From positions 1-36,929 of the forward strand of contig DAGF01000033.1 of the NCBI GenBank assembly GCA_002495645.1: DNA of 36,929 nt, in the 5' to 3' direction. Positions 31,234 to 36,929 of this stretch are shown piece after piece. Made by a program: the position numbers and the translations under genes. Source of the DNA: Euryarchaeota archaeon UBA549 (lineage in GTDB: Archaea; Thermoplasmatota; Poseidoniia; Poseidoniales; Poseidoniaceae). The notes below the pieces were generated by a model. That model made no database searches, was not told where the DNA came from, and saw nothing but the letters and a program-made list of their open reading frames with translations. The stretch's first letter is position 1, and the number at the start of each line of letters is the position of its first letter.

Positions 31234-32862
31234 ATGACTCATGTTTTGGAAACCGGCTTGGAATACATGGAAATCAAGAACCCAACGGGCAAACCCGCTG
31301 TTCGCGGCTACAACATCATCAACGGGCAACTCGCCTCTGCCAGCGATGGCTCGACCTTCCAGTCAACCAACCCCGCCCATTTGGCCGACTGCCTCGGCGA
31401 ATTCCCGCTCTCCACCCGAGACGATGTTCGTGAAGCCCTCCACGCTGCACACGCTGCATTCCCCGCATGGGCCGCCACCCCGGCGCCCACACGTGGCCAA
31501 ATCATCGGGAACATGGGCCGGCTCCTGATGGAACACAAGGACGCCCTGGTCGCGCTTGAAACCCGTGAGATCGGCAAGACCCTCAAGGAATCAGGCGGCG
31601 AAATCCAGGAAGCCATCGACACCTGTCTTTTCTTCCAGTCCGAAGGCCGACGCCTCTACGGCCAGACCGTCAATTCTGAACTCCCTGACAAAGAGCTGTT
31701 CACCTACCGCCGCCCGCTCGGCGTTTGCGGCATCATCAACGCCTGCAACTTCCCGTCCGCCGTGCCCTTTTGGAAGATGATCCCCGCCATCATGTGCGGC
31801 AACACCTGCGTTTGGAAGTCGCCTCAGGACGCCCCTTTGCTCTCGTTTGCACTGGCTCGTATCATGCACGAAGCAGGTCTGCCAGACGGGGTCATCAACC
31901 TCGTTCACGGCAAAGGCAGCGGGGCCGGTCAATACCTCGTCGACGCTGTTGATGAAGGGCTGGTCAACAAGATCTCCTTCACGGGCTCCACCGGCGTGGG
32001 CAAGATGATCGGCGAAGTCTGTGGACGCAACCTCGTCTCCTGCTCCCTCGAATTGGGTGGCAAAAACCCGCTTGTGGTGATGCCTTCTGCCGACCTCAAC
32101 AACGCCGTTGAAGGCGCCTACTGGGGTGCCTTCGGTACCGCCGGTCAGCGCTGCACCAGCCTGGGCAACCTCATCGTCCACGAGTCCATTTACGACGAAT
32201 TCATGGAGAAGTTCATGGCCAAAGTCAAGTCGACCCGCATCGGCAACTCGCTGGTGCATAAGGACGTGCTTTACGGCCCTATGCTGTCCGAAAAGTACGG
32301 CAAGGATTTCCTCGCCGGCATTGAAATGGCCAAGGCCAGCGGTGCGACCCAGATTTGGGGCAACGGAACCATCACGGCCGACAACGCCCCGGAGAACTTC
32401 CTCGGCGATGCCAGTGAAGGCGTGTTCATGTGGCCCCATGTCTTCGTTGATGTGACGGAAGACATGGAATGCTTCCACGAGGAGATTTTCGGCCCCGTCG
32501 TCACCGTGGTGAAAGCGAAGGATTTCGACCACGCCCTCCATCTTGCCAACGCCAGCCCCTACGGCCTGTCGTCGGCCATTTACACCAACGACCGCTTGGA
32601 AGCCTACCGCTACAAAACCGGTATCAAGGCCGGCATGACGGGTATCAACAATTCCACCACGGGCGCTGAGGCTCACCTGCCGTTCGGCGGTGTCAAGGGT
32701 TCCGGAAACGGCACCCGTGAATCAGGTATCTGGGTCATTGAAGCCTATTCCTACTGGCACGCCGTGAACGACGAACTATCGGGTAAGCTCCAACTCGCCC
32801 AGATGGACGTCGACGAGATTGAAATGGTCGAGGCGGAAGTCAATTGGTCGGAATTGGCCTGA
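31234..32862 (+). CDS. Aldehyde dehydrogenase family protein
   Basis: NAD(P)-dependent oxidation of an aldehyde to the acid. Using the ATG at 31234 it has 542 residues, with catalytic Cys307 (GTAGQRCTS) and general base Glu273 (LELGGKNP). Other motifs are INACNFPSAVPFWK, the cofactor-site FTGSTGVGKMIG, and EEIFGPVV. The C-terminal FGGVKGSGNGTRESG and SGKLQLAQMD segment resembles a branch that includes alpha-ketoglutaric semialdehyde and related semialdehyde dehydrogenases, while GTAGQRCTS is also found in the ALDH7 branch; the substrate cannot be fixed by eye. ATGs at 31159 and 31267 are alternatives; the TATA box position disfavours 31159. Located between cdc48 (divergent) and the sdh operon (same strand, 95 bases apart). 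Confidence 0.92.
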   Translation: MTHVLETGLEYMEIKNPTGKPAVRGYNIINGQLASASDGSTFQSTNPAHLADCLGEFPLSTRDDVREALHAAHAAFPAWAATPAPTRGQIIGNMGRLLMEHKDALVALETREIGKTLKESGGEIQEAIDTCLFFQSEGRRLYGQTVNSELPDKELFTYRRPLGVCGIINACNFPSAVPFWKMIPAIMCGNTCVWKSPQDAPLLSFALARIMHEAGLPDGVINLVHGKGSGAGQYLVDAVDEGLVNKISFTGSTGVGKMIGEVCGRNLVSCSLELGGKNPLVVMPSADLNNAVEGAYWGAFGTAGQRCTSLGNLIVHESIYDEFMEKFMAKVKSTRIGNSLVHKDVLYGPMLSEKYGKDFLAGIEMAKASGATQIWGNGTITADNAPENFLGDASEGVFMWPHVFVDVTEDMECFHEEIFGPVVTVVKAKDFDHALHLANASPYGLSSAIYTNDRLEAYRYKTGIKAGMTGINNSTTGAEAHLPFGGVKGSGNGTRESGIWVIEAYSYWHAVNDELSGKLQLAQMDVDEIEMVEAEVNWSELA

Positions 32863-32928
32863 AATTCTACCAAAATCGGCCTGCGGCTCAATGGTGAACC
32901 TCAAAGACCCTGCGCCACTGGAACTGCA

Positions 32929-32945
32929 TGTTCCCGTAGGGAACA
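32929..32945 (+). promoter_or_regulatory. sdhC leader hairpin TGTTCCC-GTA-GGGAACA
   Basis: A perfect seven-base-pair stem with a GTA loop ends 12 bases before the sdhC ATG and is followed by GGGGGAA. The arm GTTCC (32930-32934) can alternatively pair with GGAAC at 32920-32924, giving two exclusive folds. The core CCC-GTA-GGG and the distance to the start match the hairpin before thrS. Confidence 0.55.
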
Positions 32946-32957
32946 GGGGGAATGTGA

Positions 32958-33776
32958 ATGGGTGAAGGCATCAAACTCCCGGTCCTGAACGGGCTCGGGC
33001 GCACCAACCGAATCGACAATTGGTGGAGCCAACCAATGGCCATGGGCATCGGGCTCACTGCTGCACTGGTCTACACCTTTTGGCGCCTCTTCCTCTACGA
33101 CGCCGACATCTCCTACGCCCTCCACGGCAGCACGGTCATGTCGCCCATCTTCTCGCCCAACGTCCTCGAATGGAGCCTCTTCGGCCTCAACGAGTGGAAC
33201 CACCCGGAATGGGTCAACGCCGCCATCCTCGTGTTGTGGATTCCCTTTGGCTTCCGAGGCACCTGCTACTACATGCGCCGCGTCTACTACCGCACCTTCT
33301 TCGCCAGCCCAACGGCATGCTGGGTTGACGAGCCCGATATCAACAAGGCCATTGGCTACAAAGGCGAAAAGCGATTGTTCATCTTCAACAACCTTCACCG
33401 CTATTTCCTCTACGCCGCCATGATCATCTTGGTCATCAAGTGGTGGGATGTCACCCACACGATGCACTTCCACTCCGCCACCCACGACGGCTACGGCGTG
33501 TCGATCGGCACCTTCGTCATGGGCATTGAAGCCTTCCTGCTCACGATGTACGTCACCTCCTGCCACGCCCTGCGCCACTTGGCCGGTGGCATGCTCGACC
33601 GTTGGACAACCGGCATCAGCCGAGTTCGCGGCGTTCTCTTTGGCAAAATCAGCGTGCTGAACCGCTCCCACGGGTTCTGGTTCTGGACGTCGTTGATTTT
33701 CGTCTTCCTTGGCGACCTGTGGGTGCTGGCCGTGGCCGAAGGCCGTTTGAGCGACATGGTGCTCTTTGTTGTGTGA
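32958..33776 (+). CDS. sdhC: Succinate dehydrogenase membrane anchor (cytochrome b-like)
   Basis: Membrane subunit that anchors SdhAB and passes electrons to quinone. It has 272 residues and five likely membrane helices (28-46, 85-101, 147-162, 181-200, 239-258). His147, His167, His203, His207 and His238 lie at or near helix ends; some probably bind two b hemes, as in single-anchor (type B) enzymes. Identity rests mainly on operon position before sdhA and sdhB and on this layout. Several conserved-looking blocks (CYYMRRVYYRTFF, CHALRHLAGG) lie between helices. ATG at 32958 follows a hairpin and a G-rich block. No second anchor gene (sdhD) is present. The sdhA start lies six bases downstream. 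Confidence 0.88.
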   Translation: MGEGIKLPVLNGLGRTNRIDNWWSQPMAMGIGLTAALVYTFWRLFLYDADISYALHGSTVMSPIFSPNVLEWSLFGLNEWNHPEWVNAAILVLWIPFGFRGTCYYMRRVYYRTFFASPTACWVDEPDINKAIGYKGEKRLFIFNNLHRYFLYAAMIILVIKWWDVTHTMHFHSATHDGYGVSIGTFVMGIEAFLLTMYVTSCHALRHLAGGMLDRWTTGISRVRGVLFGKISVLNRSHGFWFWTSLIFVFLGDLWVLAVAEGRLSDMVLFVV

Positions 33777-33782
33777 GGTGAG

Positions 33783-35639
33783 ATGATGAGCGAAAACACA
33801 ACCAAACACGAATACGATGTCATCGTCATCGGAGCTGGCGGTGCCGGACTCCGTGCCGCCATTGAAGCAGCCCGCAGCGGTGCCAAGACCGCCATCATCA
33901 CCAAATCCCTGCTCGGCAAAGCCCACACGGTCATGGCCGAAGGTGGTTGCGCAGCAGCCCTCCAAAACGCCGACCCCCGAGACGGGTGGAAGGTTCACTT
34001 CCACGACACGATGAAAGGCAGCAAGTGGCTCGCCAACTGGCGAATGGCCGAATTCCACGCCAAGGAAGCCCCCGACCGTGTTCGGGAGCTCGAACAGTGG
34101 GGCGCCGTGTTTGACCGCACGCCAAAGAACCTCATCAACCAGCGAAACTTCGGCGGCCACACCTTCCCTCGACTCGCCCACGTCGGCGACGCAACCGGGC
34201 TCGAGATCATCCGCACGTTGCAAGAGCGCGGGATTCACGAAGGCATTGATATCTTCATGGAATACACGGTTCGAAGCCTCTTGAAGGAAGGCGACCGGGT
34301 CACCGGTTGTGTTGCCTACACCCGCGTTGACGGTGAATTCCACGCCTTCTCGGCCAAATCCGTGGTCCTCGCCACGGGCGGCATCACGCGCTGCTGGTCA
34401 GTTTGTTCCGGCTCGTGGGAGTACACCGGTGACGGGCACGCCCTCGCCTTGTGGGCCGGCGCAGAACTTCGCGACATGGAGTTCGTTCAGTTCCACCCCA
34501 CCGGCATGGTGTGGCCACCGTCCGTTCGTGGCATCCTCGTCACCGAGGGTGTTCGTGGCGAAGGTGGACGCTTGACCAACAGCGAAGGCAGCCGATTCAT
34601 GTTTGACTACGTGCCAGAAATGTTTGCCGGCGACCATGCCGATACCATCGAAGAAGCCGACCAGTGGGTCGAAGAAGTCGTCAGCGGCAAGTTGGCAACC
34701 GTTCGCCGACCACCGGAACTCCTGACCCGAGACGTTGTGGCCAAGGCCATCAATGAGGAGGTCAAAGCAGGACGTGGTTCCCCTCACGGCGGCGCCTTCC
34801 TCGACATCTCTCACCGCGGTGAGGAAGCCATCATGAAGAAACTCCCCTCGATGCACCACCAGTTCAAGGAACTCGCTGGCGTCGACATCAGCAAAGAGCC
34901 CATGGAAGTGGGTCCAACGGCCCACTATGTCATGGGTGGTGTCATTGTGGACGCTGAATCACAGGAAACGACCGTCCCCGGCCTCTTCGCCTGCGGCGAA
35001 GTCGCCTCGGGCCTCCACGGCGCCAACCGGCTCGGTGGAAACTCGCTTTCCGACCTCATCGTGTTCGGCAAGCGAGCCGGTGAATTTGCCGCCAAGCGGG
35101 CGAACGACCTCGCCCAGCCCTCCATTGACGACGCACAGGTTGAACAAGCCATCAACGACATGTTGGCACCGCTTCAGCGAGAGGGTGGCGAAAACCCGGG
35201 ACGCATCTATGATGAGATGCGCGACATGATGCAGGCCAAGGTCGGCATCATTCGAACCAAGAGCGAACTTGAGGAGGCTCTTGATGACATCAAGGCGTTC
35301 AAAGAGCGCGCCCTGGCCTGTTCCTCTGGCACCTCTCGCAAGTACAACTCAGGATGGCATCAAGCCCTTGACCTGCTCAACATGGCCGATGTCTCCCACG
35401 CCGCTACGCTGGCGGCCATCACCCGTGAAGAGAGCCGAGGCGGCCACACCCGGGACGACTTCCCAACACCAGAGGACGATTACTGGGGCAAGACCCTCAA
35501 CATCATCTGGATGGAAAACGGCGAGATGAAGATTCGACAAGAGCCTGTGGAGGAGATGCGCGACGACCTCCAAGACGCCCTCAAGGAAGTGAAGGCGATG
35601 ATCGCTGAGCGCGCAGCAGAAGCAGGAGGTGGAAACTGA
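33783..35639 (+). CDS. sdhA: Succinate dehydrogenase flavoprotein subunit
   Basis: Oxidises succinate to fumarate with covalently bound FAD. It has 618 residues. The FAD-binding GAGGAGLRAAIEAA (17-30) is followed by the flavin-linking His48 in KAHTVMAEGG. Substrate-site motifs are FVQFHPTGM, GVRGEGGRL and TAHYVMGG, and the FAD-domain GANRLGGNSLSDLIVFG follows, with the usual SGWHQALDLLNM in the C-terminal helical domain. Two ATGs in a row (33783 and 33786) follow a GAGGTGAG ribosome-binding site. The stop codon overlaps the sdhB ATG by one base. The similarity is to SdhA more than to fumarate reductase, but direction of catalysis is inferred from the operon and aerobic-looking context. Confidence 0.97.
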   Translation: MMSENTTKHEYDVIVIGAGGAGLRAAIEAARSGAKTAIITKSLLGKAHTVMAEGGCAAALQNADPRDGWKVHFHDTMKGSKWLANWRMAEFHAKEAPDRVRELEQWGAVFDRTPKNLINQRNFGGHTFPRLAHVGDATGLEIIRTLQERGIHEGIDIFMEYTVRSLLKEGDRVTGCVAYTRVDGEFHAFSAKSVVLATGGITRCWSVCSGSWEYTGDGHALALWAGAELRDMEFVQFHPTGMVWPPSVRGILVTEGVRGEGGRLTNSEGSRFMFDYVPEMFAGDHADTIEEADQWVEEVVSGKLATVRRPPELLTRDVVAKAINEEVKAGRGSPHGGAFLDISHRGEEAIMKKLPSMHHQFKELAGVDISKEPMEVGPTAHYVMGGVIVDAESQETTVPGLFACGEVASGLHGANRLGGNSLSDLIVFGKRAGEFAAKRANDLAQPSIDDAQVEQAINDMLAPLQREGGENPGRIYDEMRDMMQAKVGIIRTKSELEEALDDIKAFKERALACSSGTSRKYNSGWHQALDLLNMADVSHAATLAAITREESRGGHTRDDFPTPEDDYWGKTLNIIWMENGEMKIRQEPVEEMRDDLQDALKEVKAMIAERAAEAGGGN

Positions 35640-36406
35640 TGTCCCTCAAAGGCACCAAACAATCGTTCAATATTCTACGCGGCGAAGGCGATGATGCCAA
35701 ACTCCATGCCTATGAACTGGAACTTGACGAAGGCATGGTCGTGCTCGACTGCCTGCACCGCATCCAACACGACCAGGAACCCGACATGGCGGTTCGATGG
35801 AATTGCAAAGCAGGGAAGTGCGGTTCGTGTTCTGCAGAAATCAACGGACGACCACGGCTGATGTGCATGACGCGAATGAGCGACGTGGTCGCTGAAACGC
35901 CGGCCGGCCAACCGATTGAAATCCGGCCGATGAAGACCTTCCCCCACGTCAAGGACCTCGTCACCGACGTCAGTTGGAACTACGACGTGGCCCAGCGCAT
36001 CGCACCCATCAACGGACCTGAGGAAATGAACTGGGAGTTCAACCAAATGGAAGCCGACCGAGTGCAACACTTCCGTGAGTGCATCGAGTGTTTCCTGTGC
36101 GTCAACACCTGCCATGTGCTGCGAGACCACGAGCTCTTCGATGATTTCGCCGGCCCACGCAACCTCGTCCGCTTGGCGCAATACGAAATGCACCCCCTCG
36201 ATATCGAGGACCGCGTCCCCGAGATCAAGAAGGAGTTCGGTGTTGAGTACTGTAACATCACCCGATGCTGCACCGAAGTCTGTCCAGCAGGTATCCAAAT
36301 CACCGACGACGCCATCATCCAACTCAAGGAACGCGTCGTGGACCGATACTACGACCCGCTGCAGCGCATTTGGCGTACCTTGACCCGTCAGAAGGTTCGC
36401 TATTGA
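35639..36406 (+). CDS. sdhB: Succinate dehydrogenase iron-sulfur subunit
   Basis: Carries electrons from FAD to the membrane anchor through three clusters. It has 255 residues. The [2Fe-2S] ligands are Cys56, Cys61, Cys64 and Cys76; the C-terminal clusters use Cys148, Cys151, Cys154, Cys158, Cys205, Cys211 and Cys215, spaced as in E. coli SdhB. Cys210 is an extra cysteine next to Cys211. The ATG at 35639 overlaps the sdhA stop (TGATG), so translation is coupled. The gene ends the sdhC-sdhA-sdhB operon; an unknown convergent gene begins to end 31 bases beyond. Confidence 0.97.
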   Translation: MSLKGTKQSFNILRGEGDDAKLHAYELELDEGMVVLDCLHRIQHDQEPDMAVRWNCKAGKCGSCSAEINGRPRLMCMTRMSDVVAETPAGQPIEIRPMKTFPHVKDLVTDVSWNYDVAQRIAPINGPEEMNWEFNQMEADRVQHFRECIECFLCVNTCHVLRDHELFDDFAGPRNLVRLAQYEMHPLDIEDRVPEIKKEFGVEYCNITRCCTEVCPAGIQITDDAIIQLKERVVDRYYDPLQRIWRTLTRQKVRY

Positions 36407-36437
36407 GCATCAAACGAAGGGTCGAAGCGAAGTCGTC

Positions 36438-36929
36438 TCATCCCCGGGCGATGAGCCAATCCCGAATCCACCGCTCACCGATGCCGTCGTAATCCACATT
36501 GGGCGGCTGAAGCGGCCGAACGATGACAAGAATCTCCAACTGGCCACCCCACGTGGCTTTGGCCACCATCGAGACCTCACCGACCTTCGTCCCTTCCGGG
36601 TCGGAGCCAAACGCGGTGGTGTTGATGTCGTAGGCTCTGTACACCACCGTCTCAACATCGCCGGAATCCCAACTCCCGAGAATGATGTCAACGGTGGACG
36701 GCGCTGGCACGGGCCGTAACGTGATCTCTTCGGGGTTAAGTCGCACGAAGGGCACCTCCTCGTCAATCAACTCAATCGCTTGATGCAACCGACCCGTTTC
36801 CATGTTCATGAGCGAAGCCAAGTTCAGTGCCACCGTCTCAGCACCCATCACGCCCGGTTGATGCGGTAGGCGCATGGTCAACGACTGCAGCACCACCACG
36901 TCGGTGGTGACCCAGGTGTACTGCTGGCC
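36438..36929 (-). CDS. Unknown protein, C-terminal part, cut by window edge
   Basis: The frame stays open to the right edge of the window, so this is the 3' part of a longer gene; the GTG at 36899 is not needed as a start, since the codons before it (G-Q-Q-Y-T-W-V-T-T-D) read through. The visible 163 residues contain VALNLASLMNMETG, a segment EEVPFVRLNPEEITLRPVPA, and end RWIRDWLIARG. The composition suggests a mixed beta/alpha soluble domain; there is no membrane helix in this part. I do not recognise the family. It is convergent with sdhB. Confidence 0.65.
   Translation of the reverse strand, partial: GQQYTWVTTDVVVLQSLTMRLPHQPGVMGAETVALNLASLMNMETGRLHQAIELIDEEVPFVRLNPEEITLRPVPAPSTVDIILGSWDSGDVETVVYRAYDINTTAFGSDPEGTKVGEVSMVAKATWGGQLEILVIVRPLQPPNVDYDGIGERWIRDWLIARG

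Noticed and set aside
31591..32676. 361-codon frame opposite the aldehyde dehydrogenase
   Set aside because: The plus strand encodes catalytic Cys and Glu motifs of a full-length enzyme; the antisense frame has none.
32901..34343. 480-codon frame opposite sdhC and sdhA
   Set aside because: Covers two well-supported genes on the other strand and resembles no family.

Overview
The window looks like a piece of a marine planktonic euryarchaeal genome, most likely Marine Group II (Candidatus Poseidoniales). This is inferred from gene content; no rRNA or marker search was possible. Archaeal signs are a group II chaperonin (thermosome), a two-AAA-domain Cdc48, a PyrB/PyrI pair, a TtuA/Ncs6-type tRNA thiolase, HMG-CoA synthase of the mevalonate route, a PRC-barrel protein, and TATA-like boxes about 25 bases before several start codons, which suggests leaderless transcripts. 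Bacterial-type DnaK, ThrRS and CobB-like sirtuin sit among them, as expected for a surface-water archaeon with much acquired bacterial DNA. The genome is GC-rich and densely packed. No tRNA, rRNA, CRISPR array or insertion sequence was seen.

Layout. 1-5104 (+): 3' part of dnaK, a divergent thermosome subunit, then HMG-CoA synthase. 5108-6160 (-): threonine dehydrogenase. 6294-8809 (+): CTP synthase and a membrane protein with a zinc ribbon. 8817-10810 (-): CobB-like sirtuin and a COG3199-type NAD kinase. 10918-15896 (+): a small acidic protein, ThrRS, and a nine-helix membrane protein with a TPR-like tail. 15897-17654 (-): a membrane protein with a long coiled coil, ending back to back with the previous gene. 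17784-19201 (+): pyrB-pyrI. 19198-20211 (-): tRNA thiolase. 20212-20536: the only large gap, AT-rich and full of inverted repeats. 20537-24316 (+): a Roadblock/LC7-like protein, a 1057-residue coiled-coil protein, and a small membrane protein. 24311-28406 (-): an operon of a DUF4350 protein, a DUF58 protein and a polytopic membrane protein. 28509-31045 (-): Cdc48 and a PRC-barrel protein. 31234-32862 (+): aldehyde dehydrogenase. 32958-36406 (+): succinate dehydrogenase sdhC-sdhA-sdhB. 36438-36929 (-): 3' part of an unknown gene.

How the parts fit. DnaK, thermosome and Cdc48 cover protein folding and unfolding. PyrB, PyrI and PyrG are early and late steps of pyrimidine nucleotide synthesis. 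The sirtuin consumes NAD and the neighbouring kinase phosphorylates it. The Sdh complex links the TCA cycle to respiration. The least explained parts are the Roadblock/coiled-coil cluster with its structured AT-rich leader, the two back-to-back membrane/helical-repeat proteins, and a shared hairpin design (CCC-GTA-GGG) just before the start codons of thrS and sdhC.
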